Shown piece after piece: positions 26,774-34,835 of a stretch of DNA of 38,090 nt; within the stretch, counting starts at the first letter, position 1; each line of letters begins with the position of its first letter. A model generated the notes under the pieces. That model had not been told where the DNA came from. It worked only from the letters and a program-made list of their open reading frames with translations, and searched no databases. Source of the stretch: an uncultured Flavobacteriaceae bacterium. Its GTDB lineage: Bacteria > Bacteroidota > Bacteroidia > Flavobacteriales > Flavobacteriaceae. The position numbers and the translations under genes are program-made. The DNA lies in the NCBI GenBank assembly GCA_938084555.1, contig CALKFR010000072.1, positions 1 through 38,090 on the forward strand, in the 5' to 3' direction.

Positions 26774-27490
26774 TTAGTCTTTGCTTACAGCTAATCCGTA
26801 AACAACTAAACCAAATCCAATTTTGTTAATTGCATCTCCAATGTTGTAGATAACTTCCATTGATGGAAGTACATTCTCGATACCGTCGTACCATCCGTCA
26901 GTACCAGCCATATATCCTAATGGATAAATTGCCCAACCAACTAGTAGGAACCAACATAAGGTTTTGTGAGCCTTTAATACATTTCCACCTGCTGCTTCTG
27001 CTAATTTCTTAAGACTACCTAACCAAACTTCGTATGCTATATAAAAATAAGCAAGTCCAGAAAGTAATCCCCACATAGATGCATTTAAAAGACCACCGTC
27101 CCATCCAGACTCACCAAAGAATCCGGTAACTAGCATTATGGTTGAAAATCCAATTAATTTCCACATGTGTGATTTTGTTGCACCAGCTGCTCTAAGTATT
27201 AAATAAAATTCAACACACATTAAAGGTACTGTTAAAATCCAATCTACGTATCTAAATACTGTAGTAGAATCACCATCTGCATGAGCATCTCTCATGTACA
27301 TGTAGTGAACTGCAGCTATAAATGTAATTAATCCTGAAACTAAAAGAGATGTTCTCCATTTAGCGTCAACACTGTTCATTGAAAGGAAGAAAAACACAGA
27401 TGCTGCCATCATAGCCATTGCTCCAAGCCAGAAAGTAAATCCTGTACCATCCGTTGGGACAGCCATTGCAATTAAGTTTAAATAATTCAT
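26774..27490 (-). CDS. Proteorhodopsin, light-driven proton pump (green-tuned)
   Basis: Seven-helix retinal protein of the inner membrane, 238 residues, pumping protons out in light. Retinal binds Lys223 in helix G (NIGDAINKIGFG). Helix C carries the pump triad Asp83 (acceptor), Thr87 and Glu94 (donor) in RYVDWILTVPLMCVEFY, the DTE motif of proton pumps and not the NQ motif of sodium pumps. His62 in VHYMYMRD matches the His next to the acceptor. The spectral-tuning position (105 in the original protein) is Met91, typical of flavobacteria and predicting green absorption. The N-terminus is short, with no long signal peptide. Divergent from blh, which would supply retinal. Confidence 0.97.
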   Translation of the reverse strand: MNYLNLIAMAVPTDGTGFTFWLGAMAMMAASVFFFLSMNSVDAKWRTSLLVSGLITFIAAVHYMYMRDAHADGDSTTVFRYVDWILTVPLMCVEFYLILRAAGATKSHMWKLIGFSTIMLVTGFFGESGWDGGLLNASMWGLLSGLAYFYIAYEVWLGSLKKLAEAAGGNVLKAHKTLCWFLLVGWAIYPLGYMAGTDGWYDGIENVLPSMEVIYNIGDAINKIGFGLVVYGLAVSKD

Positions 27491-27566
27491 AAAAAAATGA
27501 TTTGTTAGTAATTAGTTTTGTTTTTGGTTTTTAAATTAAACCTTAACGAAAATACAAAAAAAATAT

Positions 27567-27574
27567 TAACTTTG
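27567..27574 (+). promoter_or_regulatory. Candidate -7 element of blh
   Basis: TAACTTTG fits TAnnTTTG. Transcription would start near 27581, before either possible blh start. No clear -33 TTG at the right distance. Confidence 0.33.
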
Positions 27575-27614
27575 AAAAAAAAACAATTTTTTGAGAGTAC
27601 ATTATCAAGATTTT

Positions 27615-28460
27615 ATGATTTTTTTTACATTTTTGCTATTTTGGACAAGTATTCAATTTGGCCAAATCATAGAGGATTCTATAGCTTATGTAATTGTACT
27701 TTCCATTGGAATTATCCATGGTTCTAATGATTTTACAATTCTAAGAAAACAACAATCTAATACTACAAGTTTTTTAAAATCTACTGGATTTTATTTATTC
27801 CTTATCTTAATGTGTATTTTAAGTTATATAATGAATCCTTATATTTCCTTTTTGTTTTTTATACTGTTAAGTTCATATCATTTCGGAGAACAGCACTTAG
27901 AGGAAAAGGTTTTTGGATCTAAGATTTTAAAATCAATTCTTTATATCGCTTATGGAATGCTTATTTTTTCTTTAATCTTTATTGAAAACATGAGTGATGT
28001 TAATGCCATCATGCAAAATTTGACCGGAAGTATTATTCCAAATGATTGGATTAATATTATGTTTATAGTATCTCTATCGCTTTTGGTAGTTTTATTTGCT
28101 TATCAATTCACAAAAAAAATCAAACCAAAGATTCAAATAGTAAGGGAGTTATTTTACATATTATTATTGTTTTTAGTTTTTAAAACAAGTTCTTTAATTT
28201 TAGGTTTTGCAATTTATTTTGTCCTCTGGCATAGTATTCCATCAATATTAGACCAAACAAAATTTTTATCAGGTGATTATTCTTTCAAAACAATCTTAGT
28301 ATACTTAAAAACAGCATTTATTTACTGGTTAATTAGTATTGTAGGTTTAATTATTGCGTATTATTTTCTTGATCAAAGTCAATTTAACTCCATTATATTC
28401 ATTGTTTTATTTGCCGTCACAGCACCCCACGTATGGGTGATGAATAGAATGAAGCAATAA
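27615..28460 (+). CDS. blh: Blh-type beta-carotene 15,15'-dioxygenase
   Basis: Integral membrane Brp/Blh-family oxygenase that cleaves beta-carotene into two retinal molecules. From the ATG at 27615 it has 281 residues; a TTG at 27591 would give 289, so the start is uncertain. Seen: many hydrophobic segments and conserved His residues that would bind iron, in the blocks GIIHGSNDF, SSYHFGEQHLEE, FVLWHSIPSIL and TAPHVWVMNRM, all typical of Blh. It is divergent from the proteorhodopsin gene with about 100 bases between starts, the usual flavobacterial arrangement. The carotenoid genes that would make beta-carotene are not in the window. Its stop is three bases from that of the convergent yaaA. 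Confidence 0.91.
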   Translation: MIFFTFLLFWTSIQFGQIIEDSIAYVIVLSIGIIHGSNDFTILRKQQSNTTSFLKSTGFYLFLILMCILSYIMNPYISFLFFILLSSYHFGEQHLEEKVFGSKILKSILYIAYGMLIFSLIFIENMSDVNAIMQNLTGSIIPNDWINIMFIVSLSLLVVLFAYQFTKKIKPKIQIVRELFYILLLFLVFKTSSLILGFAIYFVLWHSIPSILDQTKFLSGDYSFKTILVYLKTAFIYWLISIVGLIIAYYFLDQSQFNSIIFIVLFAVTAPHVWVMNRMKQ

Positions 28461-28463
28461 GGA

Positions 28464-29222
28464 TTACCTTGTGAATACTAATTCACTTTCTGAAGATAAA
28501 GAATCAGTGTAAGCATAACCCTCCGTATCAAACCCTTTAAGTTCTTCAAGTGAATTGATATTGTTTTCAATAATATATCTAACCATTAAGCCACGTGCTC
28601 TTTTGGCATAAGTCATCACTATTTTATAGTCTCCATTTTTAAATTCTTTAAAGATTGGAGTAATCATTGTGTTTTTTAATATTTTTTTTGGAACAGCTTT
28701 AAAATACTCTGCACTAGCTAAATTAATTAATAAATCACCTTCTTCCATTTCATCATTTAATGAATTGGCTAGGCTTGAATCCCAAAATTTATAAAGATTA
28801 TTGGCCTCACCAATAGCTAATTTAGTTCCCATTTCAAGACGGTAGGGTTGAATTAAGTCTAGAGGTTTTAATAAACCGTAAAGTCCAGATAAGATTCTGA
28901 GACGATTTTGTAACAATGGTATTTTTTCCTCAGCTAAAGTATTAACATCAATTCCTTTGAAAACCTCTCCTGTAAAAGCATAAATGGCTTGTTTTGAATT
29001 TTCTAAAGAAAAAGGCTGATGCCAGTTTTGATTTCTCTCATAATTTAAATCAGCTAGTGCAGGTGATATTTTCATCAAATCACCCAGCTTTTTTTTCGAT
29101 AAATTTTTTAACTTTTTGTTGAGTAATGAAGATTCTTTTTGAAAAAAAGGTTGGCTAAAAACATTAGTTTTTGAATTACTTTCAAAATCTAGAGACTTTG
29201 CTGGAGAAATAATAATTTTCAT
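28464..29222 (-). CDS. yaaA: YaaA-family peroxide stress protein
   Basis: Cytoplasmic protein of the DUF328/YaaA family, which in E. coli lowers intracellular iron during hydrogen peroxide stress and binds DNA. 252 residues, normal. Seen: the opening KIIISPAKSLDF, LADLNYERNQ, AIYAFTGEVFKGID, LSGLYGLLKPLDLIQPYRLEMG (the central hallmark), and the C-terminal KRARGLMVRYII. Convergent with blh with only three bases between stops. 108 bases separate it from the RluD gene upstream on the same strand, so separate transcription is likely. Confidence 0.93.
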   Translation of the reverse strand: MKIIISPAKSLDFESNSKTNVFSQPFFQKESSLLNKKLKNLSKKKLGDLMKISPALADLNYERNQNWHQPFSLENSKQAIYAFTGEVFKGIDVNTLAEEKIPLLQNRLRILSGLYGLLKPLDLIQPYRLEMGTKLAIGEANNLYKFWDSSLANSLNDEMEEGDLLINLASAEYFKAVPKKILKNTMITPIFKEFKNGDYKIVMTYAKRARGLMVRYIIENNINSLEELKGFDTEGYAYTDSLSSESELVFTR

Positions 29223-29330
29223 TTATTAAATGTATTATAGAGTAAAAATAAAGATTCTAAAAGGATTTGTCAAGTTTTAGGAAGTCAAAAAGTTTAAAAA
29301 CGAGAATTTTAAAACCTAATTTTACAAAAG

Positions 29331-30359
29331 TTACTCTTTAGAGTTTAAGGTATAGGTTTTCCATTTTTCTAAACAATCGGTAATATCCTTTGGAACATCA
29401 GAATCAAACTGCATCATTTCTTTGGTTATTGGATGTCTAAATCCTAGAGTTTTAGCATGTAAAGCTTGTCTAGGTAATACTTTAAAACAGTTCTCTACAA
29501 ATTGCTTGTATTTGGTAAATGTTGTTCCTTTTAAAATGTCATTACCTCCATAACGAGCATCATTAAAAAGAGTATGACCTATGTGTTTAAAGTGCGCCCG
29601 AATTTGATGTGTTCTTCCTGTTTCTAACTTGCATTCTACTAAAGTTACATAGGTAAAACGCTCAATTACTTTATAATGAGTAACTGCGTGTTTTCCAAAG
29701 TCGCCACCAGGAAAGACATCCATTTGTAAACGATTCTTAAAACTACGTCCAATATTACCTTCTATAGTTCCCTCATCATCTTTAATGTTTCCCCAAACTA
29801 AAGCGAGATATTTTCTATTAGTAGTTCGATTGAAAAATTGCTTAGATAAATGTGCCATTGCAAATTCTGTTTTAGCAACAACTAATAAACCGCTTGTATC
29901 TTTATCTATTCTATGAACTAATCCTGGGCGTTCATTACTATTTGTTGGTAGGTTTTCTATATGATAAATTAGTCCATTAACAAGAGTTCCAGAATGGTTA
30001 CCGTGACCAGGATGAACTACCATACCAGCTGGTTTATTAACAACCATGATTGTTTCATCTTCGTGAACTATGTCTATAGGAATGTCTTCAGCAACTAATA
30101 AATTCTCATGAGGAGGATGAGCTAGAACAATACGGACAACATCTTTAGGTTTGACTTTATGATTAGATTTAACGGCTATATCATTAACTAATATATTTCC
30201 GGCTTTGGCAGCCTGTTGTAGTTTATTTCTTGTAGCATTTTCAATAAAATTCATCAAGAATTTATCTACTCGTAACGGAACTTGTCCGTCTGTTGCAACA
30301 ACACGATGATGCTCGTATAAATCATCATTTTCAAATTCTGAAGTGAAGTTTTTTGTCAT
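29331..30359 (-). CDS. RluD-family 23S rRNA pseudouridine synthase
   Basis: Isomerises uridine to pseudouridine in RNA, most likely 23S rRNA. 342 residues. An N-terminal S4 RNA-binding domain (about 28-85) includes VDKFLMNFI and AGNILVNDIAVKSN; the catalytic domain follows with MVVNKPAGMVVHPG, the active-site Asp152 in HRIDKDTSGLLVVAK, and the C-terminal GRTHQIRAH block. The length and domain order match RluD of Bacteroidota. Which uridines are modified cannot be told from sequence. Starts three bases after the PASTA gene stop, so the two form an operon. Confidence 0.93.
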   Translation of the reverse strand: MTKNFTSEFENDDLYEHHRVVATDGQVPLRVDKFLMNFIENATRNKLQQAAKAGNILVNDIAVKSNHKVKPKDVVRIVLAHPPHENLLVAEDIPIDIVHEDETIMVVNKPAGMVVHPGHGNHSGTLVNGLIYHIENLPTNSNERPGLVHRIDKDTSGLLVVAKTEFAMAHLSKQFFNRTTNRKYLALVWGNIKDDEGTIEGNIGRSFKNRLQMDVFPGGDFGKHAVTHYKVIERFTYVTLVECKLETGRTHQIRAHFKHIGHTLFNDARYGGNDILKGTTFTKYKQFVENCFKVLPRQALHAKTLGFRHPITKEMMQFDSDVPKDITDCLEKWKTYTLNSKE

Positions 30360-30362
30360 AAT

Positions 30363-30917
30363 TTATCGCTTCTTCCCATCTCCTAAGATTAAATCAATCA
30401 CTCCATTTTTCTCAAGTTTTGATCCAGGCTTTAGTTTTTTTCCATTAGACCTTAGTCCACGAATAACATCTTTACCAATATCAGGGATATAATAGAACTT
30501 CCCAATTTTAAAACCTTTGGATTGTAACTGAGTTATGGCTTGGCGTTTAGACTGCCCATTTAAATCAGGTATGGAAATATCTCTATATTTAGAAGGATTT
30601 AAAGTAAGATAGATTTTACGTTTTTCCTTAACAAAACTTCCAGACTCAGGAGTTTGTTCAATAACTGATTTTTTTGGGTATTTAGGGTTATAACTTGCAG
30701 AATCTATGACTAAAAAATCTAAATTCAATTCCTTTAAAGTAGTTTCTACTCTTGTTAAAGACATTTTATTTAAATTAGGAACCTGTATTTTTTGTTCGTG
30801 ATTTGTTGTGAAACCTAGCCACCACTTTATGATTGAGATCAATAATGATAGGCTAATTACAGCTATTCCAATTTGGATAAAAAAAGACTTACTTATTAAA
30901 AACCTAAAGAAATTCAT
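30363..30917 (-). CDS. PASTA-domain membrane protein
   Basis: A 184-residue protein with one membrane helix (about residues 13-32) after a short cytoplasmic start, then two PASTA domains in the periplasm (about 38-110 and 112-182). Motifs are QKIQVPNLNKMSL and DISIPDLNGQSKRQA, each followed by the alternating beta pattern, with EQTPESGSF closing the first. PASTA domains usually bind muropeptides or beta-lactams in cell-wall proteins. There is no kinase or transpeptidase domain, so it may be a stand-alone cell-wall sensor. Coupled to the RluD gene, divergent from ddl, which fits a cell-wall theme. Confidence 0.9.
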   Translation of the reverse strand: MNFFRFLISKSFFIQIGIAVISLSLLISIIKWWLGFTTNHEQKIQVPNLNKMSLTRVETTLKELNLDFLVIDSASYNPKYPKKSVIEQTPESGSFVKEKRKIYLTLNPSKYRDISIPDLNGQSKRQAITQLQSKGFKIGKFYYIPDIGKDVIRGLRSNGKKLKPGSKLEKNGVIDLILGDGKKR

Positions 30918-31031
30918 TTTTAATTATTTTTAATGTTACAAATGTAGTGTAAAAATAGAATTAATCGAATTGACAATTCTTTTATCTATCAATGAAATTT
31001 TAACTAAGTTTGTGAGTAAACCAACGGATAA

Positions 31032-32003
31032 ATGCAAAAAAATATTGCCATAGTTATGGGAGGGTATTCTTCCGAGGCAGAAATTTCTTTAAAAAGTGGA
31101 GAGGTTGTCTATAATTCTTTAGATACCAGGAAATATTCTTTGTATAAAGTTTATATTTTAAAAAAGAAATGGGTTGTTTTAAAGAATAATATAGAATATC
31201 AAATTAATAAGAATGATTTTTCTTTTCTTGTGGATAATCAACATATACATTTTGATTGTGTATTTAACGCTATTCATGGAGATCCTGGAGAAAATGGAAC
31301 ACTGATTGCTTATTTTGATTTGTTAGGTATTAAACATACTTCTGCACCATTTTATCAAATGGCGCTTACTTTTAATAAAAGAGATACTCTCAGTGTTGTA
31401 AAAGAGTATGGAATTTTAACGGCCACCTCTTTTTATATGCACCAGAGGGATAATATAGTTACAGATAGTATTATTAAAAAAGTTGGCTTACCTTGTTTTG
31501 TTAAGCCAAACAGAGCAGGTTCAAGTTTTGGAGTTTCTAAAGTATACAAAGAAGAAAATTTAACAACTGCCATAGAAAAAGCATATGAAGAAGATGAGGA
31601 AATAATAATTGAATCTTTTTTAGATGGTAAAGAAGTTTCCGTCGGTGTTATTGAATACCAGAATGAACTAATCGTATTGCCAATTACTGAAATTGTTTCT
31701 GAAAATGACTTTTTTGATTATGAAGCCAAATACATGGGGAAATCTCAGGAAATTACTCCTGCAAGAATATCTCAAGCTGAAAAAGAACAAGTAGAGAGAC
31801 AAGCTAAGAAAGTATATCAAATTTTGAATATGAAAGGCTTCTCTAGATCTGAATTTATAATTGTTGATGGAGTACCTTATTTTTTAGAAATAAATACAGT
31901 TCCTGGAATGACAGAAGAAAGCTTATTACCTCAACAAGCTAAAGAAGCCTCTATTAGTTTATCAGAGTTGTTTGACAATGCCATACAACAGGCACTAAAA
32001 TAA
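31032..32003 (+). CDS. ddl: D-alanine--D-alanine ligase
   Basis: ATP-grasp enzyme making the D-Ala-D-Ala dipeptide for peptidoglycan in the cytoplasm. 323 residues. Seen: VMGGYSSEAEISLKSG at the N-terminus, FNAIHGDPGENG, the ATP-grasp PCFVKPNRAGSSFGVSK loop, DYEAKY with the Tyr that favours D-Ala over D-lactate, and the metal-binding end FLEINTVPGMTEESLLPQQA. A TAAGTTTG box at 31005-31012 could be its -7 element (start about 13 bases before the ATG), but the -33 is poor. The coaD gene follows after five bases, an operon. Confidence 0.96.
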   Translation: MQKNIAIVMGGYSSEAEISLKSGEVVYNSLDTRKYSLYKVYILKKKWVVLKNNIEYQINKNDFSFLVDNQHIHFDCVFNAIHGDPGENGTLIAYFDLLGIKHTSAPFYQMALTFNKRDTLSVVKEYGILTATSFYMHQRDNIVTDSIIKKVGLPCFVKPNRAGSSFGVSKVYKEENLTTAIEKAYEEDEEIIIESFLDGKEVSVGVIEYQNELIVLPITEIVSENDFFDYEAKYMGKSQEITPARISQAEKEQVERQAKKVYQILNMKGFSRSEFIIVDGVPYFLEINTVPGMTEESLLPQQAKEASISLSELFDNAIQQALK

Positions 32004-32008
32004 AATTT

Positions 32009-32476
32009 ATGAAAAAAGCAGTTTTTCCTGGTTCATTTGACCCAATTACATTAGGCCACAAAGATGTCATTTCACGTGCAATCCCTTTATTTGATGAAAT
32101 TATTATTGCTATTGGGATTAATTCTGACAAAAACTACATGTTTTCTTTAGAGCAAAGAAAAAAATTTATTGAGGAATGTTTTCAAGAATATGATAATGTT
32201 AAAGTTGCAACATATCAAGGTTTAACTGTAGATTTTTGTAAGACACATGCTATAGATTATATTATTAGAGGTCTCAGAAATCCTGCAGATTTTGAGTTTG
32301 AAAAAGCGATAGCTCTTACAAACAGAGAGTTAGCTCCAATAGAAACAGTTTTTTTATTAACTGCAGCAAATACATCCTATATTTCTTCATCCATTGTCAG
32401 AGATGTTTTACAAAACGGAGGAGATGTCTCTAGCTTAGTCCCTTCTTCAGTAGTTTCAAAAATTGAAGCCAAATAA
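32009..32476 (+). CDS. coaD: Phosphopantetheine adenylyltransferase
   Basis: Penultimate enzyme of coenzyme A synthesis, adding AMP from ATP to 4'-phosphopantetheine. 155 residues, close to the usual 150-165. Seen: the nucleotidyltransferase opening AVFPGSFDPITLGHKDVI with the GH motif, IDYIIRGLRNPADFEFE, a family signature, and SSYISSSIVRDVL near the C-terminus in place of ISSTxVR, a conservative variant (Asn/Ser/Thr-rich loop). Five bases after ddl, so co-transcribed. Next gene starts 95 bases on, after an inverted repeat. Confidence 0.96.
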   Translation: MKKAVFPGSFDPITLGHKDVISRAIPLFDEIIIAIGINSDKNYMFSLEQRKKFIEECFQEYDNVKVATYQGLTVDFCKTHAIDYIIRGLRNPADFEFEKAIALTNRELAPIETVFLLTAANTSYISSSIVRDVLQNGGDVSSLVPSSVVSKIEAK

Positions 32477-32495
32477 ATTATTATAAAGAAAAAGA

Positions 32496-32556
32496 TAATT
32501 GCAATGTTTTTGCTAATTATATGTTACTTTAAGTTGTAAAATATGCTTTGCAATTA
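32496..32556. repeat. Inverted repeat between coaD and the M14 gene
   Basis: TAATTGCAA at 32496-32504 and TTGCAATTA at 32548-32556, 43 bases apart. The left arm can instead pair with the nearer GCTAATTA. No T-run follows, so it is not a clear terminator; role unknown. Confidence 0.3.
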
Positions 32557-32570
32557 AGAATTGAATAAAA

Positions 32571-34316
32571 ATGAAAAAAATATTTCTTCTACTGATAACT
32601 GTTACATTCTTCACATGTAAACAATATAACAGCAATACTTTTATCACACATTTTGAAAAAACTAAAGGTTTAGAAACTCCAGAGTACCATGATGTCATTA
32701 ATTACTACAAAGAACTTTCGAATACATACGCAGAGATTTCGTTTTTTGAAATGGACAATACAGATTCTGGATATCCTCTACATCTTGTAGTTTTTGATGT
32801 CAATGGGAAAATTAATTTAAAGGGCCTTAAAAATTCTACAAAAAATAGGGTTCTAATTAATAATGGAATTCATCCAGGTGAATCAGACGGTATCGATGCT
32901 TCAATGTTACTATTAAGAGATATTGTTCAAAATGATTCTCTGAAAAAAAAATATCATAATACAATTATTTCTGTAATCCCAATTTATAATATTGGTGGTT
33001 CACTAAATAGAAATTCACATTCAAGAGCTAATCAAAGTGGGCCAAAAGAATACGGGTTTCGTGGAAATGCTAGAAATTTTGATTTAAATAGAGATTTTGT
33101 AAAACAAGACACAAAAAATACTGCAGCCTTTGCAGAAATTTTTCATGCAATTGATCCAGATGTATTTATAGATAATCATGTAAGTAATGGTGCAGATTAC
33201 CAATATGCAATTACCCATTTATTTACGCAACACAATAAATTAGGTGGTGCTTTGGGAGATTTTATAGAAACACAAATGAGACCAGCTTTAGAACAATCAA
33301 TGTTGCGAAAAAATATTCCAATCACTCCTTATGTAAATGTTTGGGGAGGAACTCCAAAGCAAGGATGGTCTCAGTTTTTTGATTCTCCCAGGTATTCCAC
33401 AGGATATACTACTTTGTTTAACACATTCGGTATGATGGTTGAGACCCATATGCTCAAGCCTTATAAAATTCGTGTAGAACAAACCTATGAACTCTTATCA
33501 TCAATGTTAGATTTTACAGAAGATCGTTCCGTAGAGATAAAAAACATCCGAAAAAATGCAATACGTGAAATTTTAAAGAAAGAGACATACCCAATTGCAT
33601 TTGAAATCAATCCTTATGAAAAACCCTCAACTATTCAATTTAGAGGCTATGAGGGAAAAATGATTCCTAGTAAAGTAACCACTGGTAATAGGTTGTTTTA
33701 TGATAAAGAGAAACCTTTTGAAGAACCCGTAAAATATTTTAATGAATTTAGTCCAAAAAAAGAAATTTTTATACCCAGAGCATATATTTTAAAACAAGGG
33801 TGGCATCGAGTTGTTGAACGCTTAGATAACAATCAAATTTTTTATACTCAGTTTGAAAAAGATACAACTTTAGTTGTAGAAACGCTACATGTAGATGACT
33901 ACAAAACAAGACCTAGCGCCTATGAAGGGCATTATCTACATTACAATACTTCAATAAAAACTGATGTAATTGCTGTTCACTTTTCTAAAGGAGATCTTTA
34001 CATACCTGTAGATCAGAAAGGGGCAAGGTATTTATTTGAAACCCTTGAGCCAGAGGCCACTGATTCTTTTTTTAATTGGAATTTTTTTGATACTGTTTTA
34101 CAGCAAAAAGAAGGGTATTCTGGTTATGTTTTCGAGGATGTTGCTGAACAAATTTTAAACAATAATTCTATAATTAAAGAAGCTTTTGAAAATAGAAAAG
34201 CTATAGATAAAGATTTTGCAAAAAACCCAAGAGCTCAATTAAACTTTATTTACAAGAGAAGCAAGCATTACGAAAAAGCTCATTTGTTATTGCCTATTTA
34301 TAAAGCCTATGAATAG
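32571..34316 (+). CDS. M14-family zinc carboxypeptidase, lipoprotein
   Basis: Exported metallocarboxypeptidase, 581 residues. Signal peptide ends TFFTC with Cys16 as lipid site. The M14 domain spans about 30-310: zinc ligands His and Glu in NGIHPGESDG, the ArgAsn-type substrate loop in NARNFDLNRDF, the third zinc His in VFIDNHVSNGADYQY, and the late Glu in MMVETHMLKPY, the likely catalytic acid. A C-terminal half (about 320-581) is a beta-rich region of unknown role found in flavobacterial homologues. Likely removes C-terminal residues from peptides, though wall-peptide cleavage is possible given the ddl neighbour. Downstream of coaD on the same strand by 95 bases. Confidence 0.89.
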   Translation: MKKIFLLLITVTFFTCKQYNSNTFITHFEKTKGLETPEYHDVINYYKELSNTYAEISFFEMDNTDSGYPLHLVVFDVNGKINLKGLKNSTKNRVLINNGIHPGESDGIDASMLLLRDIVQNDSLKKKYHNTIISVIPIYNIGGSLNRNSHSRANQSGPKEYGFRGNARNFDLNRDFVKQDTKNTAAFAEIFHAIDPDVFIDNHVSNGADYQYAITHLFTQHNKLGGALGDFIETQMRPALEQSMLRKNIPITPYVNVWGGTPKQGWSQFFDSPRYSTGYTTLFNTFGMMVETHMLKPYKIRVEQTYELLSSMLDFTEDRSVEIKNIRKNAIREILKKETYPIAFEINPYEKPSTIQFRGYEGKMIPSKVTTGNRLFYDKEKPFEEPVKYFNEFSPKKEIFIPRAYILKQGWHRVVERLDNNQIFYTQFEKDTTLVVETLHVDDYKTRPSAYEGHYLHYNTSIKTDVIAVHFSKGDLYIPVDQKGARYLFETLEPEATDSFFNWNFFDTVLQQKEGYSGYVFEDVAEQILNNNSIIKEAFENRKAIDKDFAKNPRAQLNFIYKRSKHYEKAHLLLPIYKAYE

Positions 34317-34320
34317 GTAA

Positions 34321-34358
34321 AACAAGTTTTTAGAAAGCAATTTTTTCACTAACTTGTT
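34321..34358 (+). repeat. Inverted repeat in the leader of the molybdenum hydroxylase operon
   Basis: AACAAGTT (34321-34328) and AACTTGTT (34351-34358), 22 bases apart, between the M14 stop and the next ATG. There is no T-run, so a regulator site or RNA hairpin is as likely as termination. Confidence 0.35.
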
Positions 34359-34376
34359 CATCTAATTAAACCTACC

Positions 34377-34835
34377 ATGCAAACACTTATAATTAACGGG
34401 CAGAACTATCAAGTTGATGCGCCTGAAAGCATGCCTTTACTATGGGCAATAAGAGATTTAATAGGACTTACAGGAACCAAGTTTGGGTGTGGAGTCGCTC
34501 AATGTGGTGCCTGTTCTATAATGATAGATGGAACAGTTGTTCGCTCGTGTAGCACTATGGTTAGTCAAGCTATTGGTAAAAACATTACTACTGTTGAGGG
34601 AACTTCGGATAGTCTAGAAGCTTTACGTCAAGCATGGCGAGATAACAGTGTTCCTCAATGTGGATATTGTCAATCTGGTCAGTTGATTTCTGCAGCTGAA
34701 TTATTAGATTCTAATGAAAACCCTACAGATGAAGATATAGACAATGCAATGAGTGGAAATATATGTAGATGTGGAACCTATGTTAGGATTAAGAAGGCAA
34801 TAAAAGAAGCAGTAGAACTTAAAAAACAAGCCTAA
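34377..34835 (+). CDS. (2Fe-2S)-binding subunit of a molybdenum hydroxylase (IorA type)
   Basis: Small electron-transfer subunit of the xanthine dehydrogenase family, 152 residues. Residues about 2-76 are a plant-ferredoxin-like domain with a first cluster in FGCGVAQCGACSIMI plus a later Cys in RSCST; the C-terminal helical domain has the second cluster in QCGYCQSGQL and ICRCGTYVRI. It has no export signal, so it should fold in the cytoplasm and leave with the Tat-bearing large subunit. Its stop overlaps the large-subunit start by one base (TAATG). Similar to isoquinoline 1-oxidoreductase alpha; the true substrate is unknown. Confidence 0.93.
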   Translation: MQTLIINGQNYQVDAPESMPLLWAIRDLIGLTGTKFGCGVAQCGACSIMIDGTVVRSCSTMVSQAIGKNITTVEGTSDSLEALRQAWRDNSVPQCGYCQSGQLISAAELLDSNENPTDEDIDNAMSGNICRCGTYVRIKKAIKEAVELKKQA

